Part shown: positions 1 to 6,355 of the stretch, in pieces
Position numbering within the stretch: position 1 is the stretch's first letter
How the letters are laid out: each line of letters opens with the position of its first letter
Assembly (NCBI GenBank): GCA_938003565.1
Contig: CALKYB010000125.1
Coordinates: 1-11,113, forward strand
Origin: an uncultured bacterium
GTDB lineage: Bacteria; Bdellovibrionota_C; UBA2361; SZUA-149; CALKYB01
DNA: 11,113 nucleotides
Direction of reading: 5' to 3'
Notes under the pieces: generated by a model
What the model was told of the DNA's origin: nothing
What the model saw: the letters and a program-made list of their open reading frames with translations, nothing else
Databases searched by the model: none
Translations under genes and position numbers: made by a program

Positions 1-529
1 GTTCAACCAACAAAACCTCCACTTTGTCTTTTAGCTCCACTCTAAGACTCCTTGCAAACCCATCGATAGCAGCCTTGCTCGCCGCATAGGCAGCGAAATC
101 CTTACAAGGAAGGTTTGCTGTGACTGAGCTGATGAAGATAATCTTGCCACTTGCGTTTCTAATTATTGGGAGTAGAGAGCGACTCAGAGCAATTGGAACT
201 TTAGTATTAACAGTGATGATTTTTTCAACAGATTGAGAGGACTGTTCGACCAAATCACCGAACCAACCGATACCGGCATTATGGACTAGCAAATCTAGTT
301 TTGTTACGCCGTAGGATTCTAGAAATTCATTCAATTTGTTGATGCAGCCTTTGTCAGTCAATTCAACTTCACAATAGTTGTCCTTATTGAAGAGGTCTTG
401 AGGGAGGTTTCGTAGAGAGCGACGCCCCGTTAAAACTAACTGAAAGCCTCGGGCCTTATAACGTCTAGCCAATTGCAAACCGATTCCGCTGGTAGCGCCA
501 GTAATTAAGACAACTTTAGATTTTTTCAT
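1..529 (-). CDS. short-chain dehydrogenase/reductase (SDR), N-terminal 176 residues, cut by window edge
   Basis: Reading the minus strand from an ATG at 529-527 gives a frame that stays open to the left edge. It shows the classical SDR features in order. The Rossmann nucleotide-binding motif TGATSGIG is at residues 10-17, with a basic GRR at 35-37 that in this family often goes with NADP(H) preference. HNAG is at 83-86, where NNAG is usual, followed by the structural Asn at 108. The catalytic Ser is in ISS (134-135), and YAASK supplies Tyr148 and Lys152. The protein should be a soluble cytoplasmic NAD(P)(H)-dependent oxidoreductase. The substrate cannot be read from this part, because the C-terminal substrate loop lies outside the window. 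No clear Shine-Dalgarno precedes the ATG. The gene is divergent from the gene at 716, with 186 bp between them. Family assignment is firm; the specific function is unknown. Confidence 0.93.
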   Translation of the reverse strand, partial: MKKSKVVLITGATSGIGLQLARRYKARGFQLVLTGRRSLRNLPQDLFNKDNYCEVELTDKGCINKLNEFLESYGVTKLDLLVHNAGIGWFGDLVEQSSQSVEKIITVNTKVPIALSRSLLPIIRNASGKIIFISSVTANLPCKDFAAYAASKAAIDGFARSLRVELKDKVEVLLVE

Positions 530-715
530 GTAGCAGACAACTTTTAAACATTTTAGTGTATGACGCTAGTTTAAACATTCCCTAAGCATAAAACTTTTTT
601 TTTCGATCTTCGCAACCATTAGTTTTCTTGGCCGAGAACTATTGGGATGGAGTAATAAAGATAGTGAGAGAAGTAATAATAGCCAACGGTGATGGGAACT
701 TAACTTTTTTTAAGT
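530..715. other. divergent intergenic region between the SDR gene and the 103-residue protein gene
   Basis: This 186-bp stretch must hold the promoters for both flanking divergent genes. It is AT-rich, with a run of nine T at 595-603 and an 8-bp palindrome GTTTAAAC at 569-576. I could not pick convincing -35/-10 pairs on either strand, and no ORF worth calling is present. Confidence 0.4.
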
Positions 716-1027
716 ATGGACAAGGGTAATTTGGTTCTAGGGGACTGGCTTTTTCTTCGTCGAGATGTCACCGGCACTCCTAAGGGGCTCTATCAATTCG
801 ATGGTTGGAGCAAGGAGGGGGAAGCGATCCTATTATTTAACAAACAAAACTATTTTATTCCGATAGGCGGCCTCTACTACTGCAATAAGGTTCTAAAGCA
901 AAGCACTTCCGCTTTAGAACGGGCAAAACGGCAACAGTTAGATAGAGCTCAAAAGCTATCCTCTGTTGATTATGAAGAGGAATTGGCGAGTCTAGCTGCC
1001 TTAGATTATTCCAAATTGATATTGTAG
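716..1027 (+). CDS. hypothetical protein, 103 residues
   Basis: I do not recognise this protein. Residues 1 to about 58 look beta-rich, with alternating hydrophobic and aromatic residues (GDWLFLRRD, YQFDGWS, NYFIPIGGLYY). Residues 60-103 look helical and charged (ALERAKRQQLDRAQK, then an acidic stretch). There is no signal peptide and no transmembrane helix, so a small cytoplasmic protein with an SH3-like or barrel-like N-terminal part and a helical tail is plausible. An in-frame TAA at 701-703 limits upstream extension. The ATG has no good Shine-Dalgarno; a TTG at codon 6 (731) has AAGG just before it and is an alternative start. It lies 56 bp before the Ser-Ala repeat gene on the same strand, so the two may be co-transcribed. 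No function can be assigned. Confidence 0.62.
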   Translation: MDKGNLVLGDWLFLRRDVTGTPKGLYQFDGWSKEGEAILLFNKQNYFIPIGGLYYCNKVLKQSTSALERAKRQQLDRAQKLSSVDYEEELASLAALDYSKLIL

Positions 1028-1071
1028 GGGGATCGAATCTCTCCGGTTAAGTCCAACCGTGAATTGAAGAT

Positions 1072-1077
1072 AAGGAG
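1072..1077 (+). promoter_or_regulatory. ribosome binding site of the Ser-Ala repeat gene
   Basis: AAGGAG ends six bases before the ATG at 1084. It is a near-ideal Shine-Dalgarno and fixes that start. Confidence 0.8.
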
Positions 1078-1083
1078 AACGAC

Positions 1084-1950
1084 ATGAGTAGTCAAATTGT
1101 TACAGGTTACAGCCGAGGCATTGTTGAAGGAGGTTGCTATCAACCAGAGATTGACAGTCTATCACTTGGGTCAATGGCGTTAGAAAAGCTGAGTGCGCAA
1201 GCTCAATTAGCAGTAAGGGCTGAGCTAAAGGAGGGATTGAGCGAACTAAATGAGCGGATTGAGAACCTAGAGAATAGGGCTGGAAAGGCGTTAGATAGGG
1301 GAAATATTGCCATAGGTAGTGCGATGTTGAAAATACTTCGCCCAATCGACAAATTTGCTCAAAAAGGAGTAGATATATTGGTAGCAGTTGGTGATCAAAT
1401 TAATCAAACTAGAGCTAAGCTGAGTCCTCACCAAACTATATTAAATGATGCAACTTCAGAAGTACTCAAAGGAACGTCAACATATATAGGGGATAATCTT
1501 TCTAAGAAAGTGGAGCTTGCAACTTCTAGTATGAATGGTGGAACCTCTGCCTCTGCCTCTGCCTCTGCCTCTGCCTCTGCCTCTGCCTCTGCCTCTGCCT
1601 CTGCGTCGACTTCGATGCAAGGAGTAGTTAAAAATTTAGCTAAAGCACTTAATGCACTGGGGGGGCTAATTCATTCAGCCGATGTGTTATCCGTGTTTAG
1701 TAGTGAGCAAAAATCTGATGGAGTCAATAATTACTCGAAAACCATGGATTCAATTCTAAAGGGAGTTTTGGTGATAGGAGCTGGTGGACTAGCCATTGCT
1801 GCTATTCCTGCTGGAACCGGATTTGTCGCCAGTTTGGTTGCAGGAACTGGGTTGGTGATTGGAGCAGGTAAATTAGCTTTAGTGACCTACGATGCTGCTA
1901 AGAGTGTGGTTAGTAGTGTCTATAGTGCGGTTGAGAATATTTTTCGTTAG
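1084..1950 (+). CDS. hypothetical protein with Ser-Ala repeat linker and Gly/Ala-rich hydrophobic C-terminus, 288 residues
   Basis: I do not recognise this protein. Residues about 30-75 are charged and helical, with a likely coiled coil (ELKEGLSELNERIENLENR). Residues 75-150 are also largely helical and mixed polar. Residues 155-174 are ten exact Ser-Ala pairs, followed by STS, forming a flexible linker. Residues 227-243 and 246-267 are two hydrophobic stretches dense in small residues (VIGAGGLAIAAIPAG and VAGTGLVIGAGKLAL), with GxxxG-like spacing as in glycine-zipper or hairpin membrane segments. The last 20 residues are an amphipathic tail. There is no N-terminal signal peptide. A protein whose C-terminus inserts into or associates with a membrane is the most direct reading; a pore-forming or toxin-like role is possible but not shown. 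The start is well supported by AAGGAG. Three in-frame stops follow closely (1948, 1957, 1966). Confidence 0.75.
   Translation: MSSQIVTGYSRGIVEGGCYQPEIDSLSLGSMALEKLSAQAQLAVRAELKEGLSELNERIENLENRAGKALDRGNIAIGSAMLKILRPIDKFAQKGVDILVAVGDQINQTRAKLSPHQTILNDATSEVLKGTSTYIGDNLSKKVELATSSMNGGTSASASASASASASASASASASTSMQGVVKNLAKALNALGGLIHSADVLSVFSSEQKSDGVNNYSKTMDSILKGVLVIGAGGLAIAAIPAGTGFVASLVAGTGLVIGAGKLALVTYDAAKSVVSSVYSAVENIFR
1544..1604 (+). repeat. perfect hexanucleotide tandem repeat (TCTGCC), about ten copies, in frame
   Basis: The unit TCTGCC runs without a mismatch for about 61 bp. It is translated as Ser-Ala pairs with identical codons (TCT GCC), changing only at the last pair (TCT GCG). The unit is six bases long, so gain or loss of copies keeps the frame and changes the linker by two residues per copy. 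The codon identity points to recent slippage expansion rather than selection on the amino acids alone. Confidence 0.95.
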
Positions 1951-1973
1951 TATCTATAAGCCTTCTAAAAATA

Positions 1974-2003
1974 CCCGTTCTTGGCCGATCTGGTCAGAGC
2001 GGG
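1974..2003 (+). other. strong RNA hairpin downstream of the Ser-Ala repeat gene
   Basis: CCCGTTC (1974-1980) pairs with GAGCGGG (1997-2003), and TGGCC (1982-1986) pairs with GGTCA (1992-1996). There is one bulged T at 1981 and a five-base loop, giving 12 pairs including two G-U. It begins 23 bases after the stop codon. No T-run follows (AAACGGC), so it is not a canonical intrinsic terminator; it could protect the 3' end of the mRNA or act in processing. Confidence 0.5.
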
Positions 2004-2151
2004 AAACGGCTATGGTAATCAAGGCTCTGGTGATCAAATCAGTCCATTAAAGTGGACTCGTCACGATTTACCTTCTATCGATTTCAGCTCAAGCACGACT
2101 ACTATAGTATGGTTTCTGGGTAGTTTGATCATTCTCGGTTTTGTTTGGTGA
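1981..2151 (+). CDS. doubtful small ORF with one C-terminal membrane segment, 56 residues
   Basis: From a TTG at 1981 the frame is open to TGA at 2149. The product begins polar and Gly/Asn-rich and ends in a hydrophobic run of about 17 residues (IVWFLGSLIILGFVW) suited to one transmembrane helix. Against it: there is no ATG or GTG in the frame, no Shine-Dalgarno, and the TTG lies inside the 1974-2003 hairpin. It shares the frame of the upstream gene but is separated from it by three stops. It could be a small membrane protein, the remnant of a longer gene, or chance. Confidence 0.2.
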   Translation: MADLVRAGNGYGNQGSGDQISPLKWTRHDLPSIDFSSSTTTIVWFLGSLIILGFVW

Positions 2152-2205
2152 GGGAATCTGTTAGTTTCGTGGACCCTATTAATCTCATTATTATATCGAA
2201 ACCAA

Positions 2206-3762
2206 TTGCCGGCGACCTGTCAAATTCGAGTTAAGCCTGATGAAGTTCATGAAACGGAACTTCATCGTCAATTGATTTCGAAGAAGCTGGGCGTTGCAGA
2301 ATCATCTCTTGGTGAGATAGTGCTGTCACGACGGTCAATTGACTCTAGAGGAAAGCATCCGGTTTTCGAACTTTTGTTTAGAGTGGGGAGCGGAGATGTT
2401 AATAAACTTCCGATTCGTGAGCCTCTTTTCAAAGATGTGAGTAAAGCAACTCCAGTGGTGATAGTTGGTGCTGGCCCTTGCGGACTGTTTGCTGCTCTTA
2501 GGCTTATAGAGTTGGGTTACAAACCTATTATTTTAGAGAGGGGTAAGAATATCCGCGAACGCCGGAGGGATGTTGCTAATGTTTCTCGTGGGGTATCGGT
2601 AGATTCAGACAGTAACTATTGCTTTGGTTTGGGAGGGGCTGGAACATTCTCAGATGGAAAGCTTTACTGTCGTTCCGTAAAACCAGTACAGAGAGATTTA
2701 ATTCTTCAATTACTAGTTAGTTTTGGAGCTGATCCTGACATACTTGTGGATACTCGTCCTCATATCGGCACTAATAAGCTACCCCAGGTAATCGCTAAAA
2801 TTGCAGATTATATTGTTCAAGCTGGTGGCGAGATGAGGTATGATTCTAGAGTAACGAGAATTTTAAACTCCGGTTTGAAGATTAAAGGAGTGGAGCTATC
2901 CTGCGGCGATAAGGTTTTTTCAGATAGCTTGGTGCTTTGTACTGGTCATTCTGCATACGATATTTTTATTGCTTTGGGGGAGGCTGGAATTCCCCTCCAG
3001 CGTAAGCCCTTTGCCCTTGGGGTGCGAATTGAGCATCCCCAGACTTTAATCGATCAGTTGCAGTATGGAAGAACCTCTAGGGGAGAATTTCTTCCCGCTG
3101 CCTACTATAGTTTAAAAACCCAAGTAGAAGGTCACGGAGTTTATTCATTTTGTATGTGTCCAGGTGGTGTAGTTTGTCCGGCCACTACCCGTGAAGGTGA
3201 GTTAGTTGTGAATGGTTGGTCACCGTCTAAGCGAAACTCACGTTATGCCAACTCGGGAATTGTTGTTGAGGTTTCGGAGAAGGATTTAGAATCTTACGCT
3301 GGCGATAGTGTGGCGGCAGCTATGTCTCTTCAGAAGAGTGTAGAGGTGGCAGCTTGGAAAGCTGGTGGTGGGAATTTTAGGGCTCCTGCTCAAAGTTTAA
3401 AAAGTTTTCTTGAAAACACAGATCCCCATTTTAACTTGCCGGATTGTTCCTATAATCCCGGCGTGAGTCCTTGCGATTTGAGTGAGGTTTTTCCTGATTT
3501 TATCATAAAAAGGTTAAGAGCTGGTCTAGAAGATTTTGCAGCTAAAATGAAGGGTTATTCAAGTGAAGAGGCTTTGCTTATAGCACCAGAATCTAGGACA
3601 TCTTCCGTTTACAGAGTTGATCGCGATCCACAAACTTTGGAAAGTACGGCCATTAATGGACTCTTCCCGGCCGGGGAGGGTGCAGGATATGCAGGGGGTA
3701 TCATGTCCGCTGCTGTTGATGGTTGGAGAATCGCAGAGGGTCTTTGTGCTGTGGATAAATAA
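2206..3762 (+). CDS. FAD-dependent oxidoreductase, COG2509-type (uncharacterised FAD-dependent dehydrogenase), 518 residues
   Basis: A small N-terminal domain (residues 1-75, with the family's RRSIDSR at 42-48) precedes a two-dinucleotide-binding-domain flavoprotein fold. The FAD-binding beta-alpha-beta motif is GAGPCG at 88-93, with the strand-end acidic residue Glu111 that contacts the FAD ribose. GLGGAGTFSDGKL at 141-153 is the conserved second signature of this group. The C-terminal FAD signature GLFPAGEGAGYAGG is at 485-498. Length and layout match the family, whose substrate is not known. It is predicted to be cytoplasmic with bound FAD. The start is uncertain: TTG at 2206 gives a normal-looking N-terminus but has no Shine-Dalgarno, and the frame is open upstream to TGA at 2149. 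Nothing nearby indicates a pathway. The fold is certain; the reaction is not. Confidence 0.9.
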   Translation: MPATCQIRVKPDEVHETELHRQLISKKLGVAESSLGEIVLSRRSIDSRGKHPVFELLFRVGSGDVNKLPIREPLFKDVSKATPVVIVGAGPCGLFAALRLIELGYKPIILERGKNIRERRRDVANVSRGVSVDSDSNYCFGLGGAGTFSDGKLYCRSVKPVQRDLILQLLVSFGADPDILVDTRPHIGTNKLPQVIAKIADYIVQAGGEMRYDSRVTRILNSGLKIKGVELSCGDKVFSDSLVLCTGHSAYDIFIALGEAGIPLQRKPFALGVRIEHPQTLIDQLQYGRTSRGEFLPAAYYSLKTQVEGHGVYSFCMCPGGVVCPATTREGELVVNGWSPSKRNSRYANSGIVVEVSEKDLESYAGDSVAAAMSLQKSVEVAAWKAGGGNFRAPAQSLKSFLENTDPHFNLPDCSYNPGVSPCDLSEVFPDFIIKRLRAGLEDFAAKMKGYSSEEALLIAPESRTSSVYRVDRDPQTLESTAINGLFPAGEGAGYAGGIMSAAVDGWRIAEGLCAVDK

Positions 3763-3804
3763 CCCAAATTTTTAGATAGCGAGCCATGTATCCAATGATC
3801 TGTT

Positions 3805-3824
3805 AGGAAAAGTAGAATTTTCCT
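3805..3824 (+). terminator. weak hairpin after the FAD oxidoreductase gene
   Basis: AGGAAAA (3805-3811) and TTTTCCT (3818-3824) form a perfect 7-bp stem around a six-base loop, 42 bases after the stop. There is no T-run after the stem, so it is a weak terminator candidate only. Confidence 0.3.
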
Positions 3825-3918
3825 TAGATTAGGCCGTAAATTTCATATACTTTCAAAACCGTCATTTAAAGTTGGTTTTGCGGAGGATTGTTTTTTATTG
3901 TGTCAAGAAGGATTTACT

Positions 3919-4074
3919 TTGGTTAGCAAATTTTGGGTTAATTTCAGAAGTTGGTATTGCGGTTTTTTAATGTTGCCTGGCCTAGCTATTTTCACTTTCT
4001 GTTTGGATGGTGTTGCTGCTTGCGTGACCTATTTGTTGGCGGTATATAAGAGGCACCTCAGACGCTTTTTATGA
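3919..4074 (+). CDS. candidate small membrane protein, 51 residues, TTG start
   Basis: GAAGGA ends six bases before a TTG at 3919, which is good Shine-Dalgarno spacing. The frame then runs to TGA at 4072. The product has a short basic start (LVSKFWVNFR), then hydrophobic residues from about 12 to 43 broken by one Asp (GFLMLPGLAIFTFCLD and VAACVTYLLAVY), and ends strongly basic (KRHLRRFL). That fits a one- or two-pass inner-membrane protein with a cytoplasmic basic tail. The frame is open far upstream without an ATG, so the start rests only on the ribosome-binding site. An in-frame ATG also exists at codon 18. I know no family for it, and chance is a real alternative. Confidence 0.3.
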   Translation: MVSKFWVNFRSWYCGFLMLPGLAIFTFCLDGVAACVTYLLAVYKRHLRRFL

Positions 4075-4225
4075 AGTAATTTCAGACTATTTGTTGAATC
4101 TGGTGTTGAGGAGTAATCTTCAAGTAGTGATTAGTTTGTGCACGGATCCAAAGTATAAACCTCGGACCGTCTTTTTTGTTTGAATAAGGTAAGGACAGTA
4201 TCTCATAGTTCTTATCTTAAATTTT

Positions 4226-4229
4226 GGAG
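4226..4229 (+). promoter_or_regulatory. ribosome binding site of the OmpA-family gene
   Basis: GGAG lies eight bases before the ATG at 4238 and supports that start. Confidence 0.6.
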
Positions 4230-4237
4230 CTGCAAAG

Positions 4238-5776
4238 ATGTCATTCAATTTAATAGATTTTGTTAAAGAAAGCCTGGGGAATCAGATTTCCCAACAGTTA
4301 TCATCTCACCTTGGCGCTGATCAAGCTGGCGTTTCAAATGCCTTAGACTCCGCTATTCCTACTTTGTTGGGGGGCTTAATAAATAAGGGCTCTGATGAGA
4401 AGGGTGCAGGGGATTTGTTAGATTTTATTGGGCAGCAAAAGTTTGACAAGTTGCTATCTGGTAATATCGGTGACCTGCTGGGCAATCAAGATCAGTCTTC
4501 TGGGATTGCAAAAAATGGACTAGGGATTCTGAGCTTCTTGTTTGGCGGCGATTCCAAAGTTGGAAAATTAATGGATATCTTCGGCAAAACCTCTGGTCTC
4601 GGTGCCAGTGGAGGAGGATTGTTGAAGATGATCGCTCCTTTTGTTTTGAGCAGCGTTGGTAGTTACGCCAAGTCTAAGGCTCTCGGTGCTTCTGGATTGG
4701 CAAGTTTGTTTGCTAGTCAGAAGAATGTAGTAAGTAACGCAATTCCAGCGGCTTTGAGTAGTGAGCTTGGATTTGCTGCTGGCCAAGGCGGAGCTTCAGC
4801 AAGTCGTGCGGCTGCTGGCTCGACTTATGTTCCTCCTAAACGGACTGAGGGCAAAGGAGGCTTAGGAAAGTTTTTGCCTTATTTGCTTGGCCTTGCGGCT
4901 CTACTTTTCATAGGTAGTTACTTACGTAGCGGCAATGACGCGAGTAATGAGATTGCCTCGAGCGCTTTTCCCGATGGCAATCCTGAAGTTTTTCCATCCG
5001 ATGCCGATGTGGCTAGAGAAGTAGGCGATCCTGCTTTGCAAGTGAATGAAGGAGTCGGTGAGGTGGTTTTGGAGACTGACGCTGCTTCATTGGCTGAAGA
5101 AGCTCGAATTGCTGCTGCTGAAGCTAGTGCTGCGGCAGCAGAGCAAGCTGCTCAAGCTGTTGAGCAAGCTTCTGAAGCAGCTGGTTCTGCGAAAGATGCT
5201 TTGGGTGCAGCAGCTGGAGGAATTGCAGCCGGGGTTGCTGGAGTAACGGAAACCGTTGGAGATGCAGTTGAAAAAGTTGGTGAGGGAGCGGCTCAGGTTG
5301 TTGAAGAGTTGGGCAGTATTTCTCTACCAGGTGGTTCAACTATAGAAGCGCCCAAAGGTTCTTTCACTGAGCAGGTAGTTCAGTACTTGGGTTCGAGTGA
5401 AGTTCAGGCTGGTTCTGAAAAGGCTTTTAACTTTGACCGAGTTAAATTTGAAACTGGATCTGCTAATTTGACTCAAGACTCAAATAGGCAAGTTTCTAAT
5501 CTTGCTTCGATTCTTACTGCCTACCCAGAGGTGGCTATTCGCGTTGAGGGTCACACAGACAATACCGGAGATGCTCAAATGAATCTTAAGCTATCTCAGC
5601 AAAGAGCTGAGCAAGTAAGAGGTCATCTTATGTCGAAAGGTGTTCCTTCTGAAAGAGTCAAGGCTGTTGGTCTTGGTCAGGGATCACCTGTAGCTAATAA
5701 CGAGACACCAGCTGGAAGAGCTGAAAATCGGCGGGTTTCAGTTGTAATTACTCAAGGAGTTAACGCAGACGGTTAG
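4238..5776 (+). CDS. DUF937-like / OmpA-family envelope protein with one membrane helix, 512 residues
   Basis: Four parts are visible. Residues about 5-180 are a Gly/Leu-rich, helical DUF937-type domain (SAIPTLLGGLINKGS near the start, GGGLLKMIAPFVLSSVGSY later). Residues 211-229 form one transmembrane helix (FLPYLLGLAALLFIGSYL) preceded by a basic stretch (PPKRTEGKGGLGK). Residues about 281-359 are an Ala-rich, amphipathic, probably long helical spacer. Residues about 397-509 are an OmpA C-terminal domain with VEGHTDNTGD (Asp441) and GRAENRRV (Arg498/499), the residues that bind the diaminopimelate of peptidoglycan. There is no N-terminal signal peptide. By the positive-inside rule, the DUF937 part should be cytoplasmic and the OmpA part periplasmic, which would tie the inner membrane to the cell wall. 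The gene stands alone and ends at a strong terminator. Confidence 0.9.
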   Translation: MSFNLIDFVKESLGNQISQQLSSHLGADQAGVSNALDSAIPTLLGGLINKGSDEKGAGDLLDFIGQQKFDKLLSGNIGDLLGNQDQSSGIAKNGLGILSFLFGGDSKVGKLMDIFGKTSGLGASGGGLLKMIAPFVLSSVGSYAKSKALGASGLASLFASQKNVVSNAIPAALSSELGFAAGQGGASASRAAAGSTYVPPKRTEGKGGLGKFLPYLLGLAALLFIGSYLRSGNDASNEIASSAFPDGNPEVFPSDADVAREVGDPALQVNEGVGEVVLETDAASLAEEARIAAAEASAAAAEQAAQAVEQASEAAGSAKDALGAAAGGIAAGVAGVTETVGDAVEKVGEGAAQVVEELGSISLPGGSTIEAPKGSFTEQVVQYLGSSEVQAGSEKAFNFDRVKFETGSANLTQDSNRQVSNLASILTAYPEVAIRVEGHTDNTGDAQMNLKLSQQRAEQVRGHLMSKGVPSERVKAVGLGQGSPVANNETPAGRAENRRVSVVITQGVNADG

Positions 5777-5800
5777 TTGTTTGAAGAAAGTTGTTATTTG

Positions 5801-5836
5801 AAAAGCCTGTAAGAGACTCTCTTACAGGCTTTTTTT
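5801..5836 (+). terminator. intrinsic terminator, probably bidirectional
   Basis: A perfect 15-bp stem (5801-5815 with 5819-5833), a three-base ACT loop and seven T at 5830-5836 lie 24 bases after the OmpA-family stop. On the other strand the four A at 5801-5804 give a short U-run. The stem is nine bases beyond the stop of the convergent minus-strand gene, so it probably ends both transcripts. Confidence 0.93.
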
Positions 5837-5845
5837 ATATCAGAT

Positions 5846-6355
5846 TTATGATTCAGGTTGGGAGCAGATACTAACAACTGTTGACTTGATATCTTCGATC
5901 CGACTGGCAGATATTTGTCGAGCTTTAATACTTTGCTCGCTCGAGAGGTTAAGTCTGTTTTTTAAGACAGTGGCAAAGGTGGTCTCCATTCTATCAGCAA
6001 CTCCAATCTGGGTAGCTACCGTCCAAATCATGGATATGACCATTAATCTTTGATCTTCAGAGAATTTTTCCGCGACTGATTCAAAGAAGTCCTCCATTTT
6101 GTCAAAGTTTTTACTGAGGCCGGAGACTAGCTGAACTAGGTCGTTTGTATTATCAGCTGGGAGAGAGAATACTTTACCAAAAACTTTTGCTAAGTCCGAT
6201 CCTTGCCCAGGGCAAAAGTCGGTGTCTTGTCGCCCTAGAGATATCATCATTACAATTACGGCGAGTTGGAGATCTCTCTCGTTAACTGGGTTTGTGTCGT
6301 CCAGTTCTAGAGGGGATTTTTCTCTAAAAAAATCAGCAATATTGTCGTTGTACAT
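5846..6355 (-). CDS. TerB-like domain protein, 169 residues
   Basis: The all-helical protein follows the pattern of the TerB-like family near COG4103. A first helix pair begins with DLQLAVIVMMISLGRQD (residues 28-44). A middle section ends at the characteristic FSEDQRLMVISMIWTVA (98-114), and a last helix pair ends in KNRLNLSSEQSIKARQ. In TerB proteins each half usually carries an acidic DGE-type motif that binds metal. Here these are replaced (GRQDTDF at 41-47, GVADRMETTF at 118-127), so metal binding is doubtful. It has no signal peptide or membrane helix and is likely cytoplasmic. The ATG at 6355 has no clear Shine-Dalgarno. It converges with the OmpA-family gene and shares its terminator. 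I base the family on pattern resemblance only; the role is unknown. Confidence 0.75.
   Translation of the reverse strand: MYNDNIADFFREKSPLELDDTNPVNERDLQLAVIVMMISLGRQDTDFCPGQGSDLAKVFGKVFSLPADNTNDLVQLVSGLSKNFDKMEDFFESVAEKFSEDQRLMVISMIWTVATQIGVADRMETTFATVLKNRLNLSSEQSIKARQISASRIEDIKSTVVSICSQPES

Larger units (their letters stand above)
3763..4237. other. 475-bp region between the FAD oxidoreductase and OmpA-family genes
   Basis: It contains the weak hairpin at 3805-3824, the candidate small ORF at 3919-4074 and, by position, the promoter of the OmpA-family gene. A loose -35/-10 candidate (TTGTTT, then TATCTC after 17 bases, around 4178-4206) is too poor to call firmly. No other gene is visible. 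Confidence 0.4.

Noticed and set aside
1100..1345. Minus-strand frame of 81 codons
   Set aside because: It lies wholly inside the Ser-Ala repeat gene, which has a strong ribosome-binding site; the product shows no recognisable pattern.
1948..2151. Stop-codon readthrough extending the Ser-Ala repeat protein into the downstream frame
   Set aside because: Although the downstream frame is the same, three separate stops (1948, 1957, 1966) lie between them.
4568..4786. Minus-strand frame of 72 codons
   Set aside because: It is a shadow of the DUF937-OmpA gene with no protein-like pattern.
5046..5339. Two long frames (5046-5246 plus, 5124-5339 minus) over the Ala-rich part of the OmpA-family gene
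   Set aside because: Both give low-complexity Leu/Lys- or Leu/Gln-rich products caused by the repeated GCT/GCA codons of the real gene in another frame.
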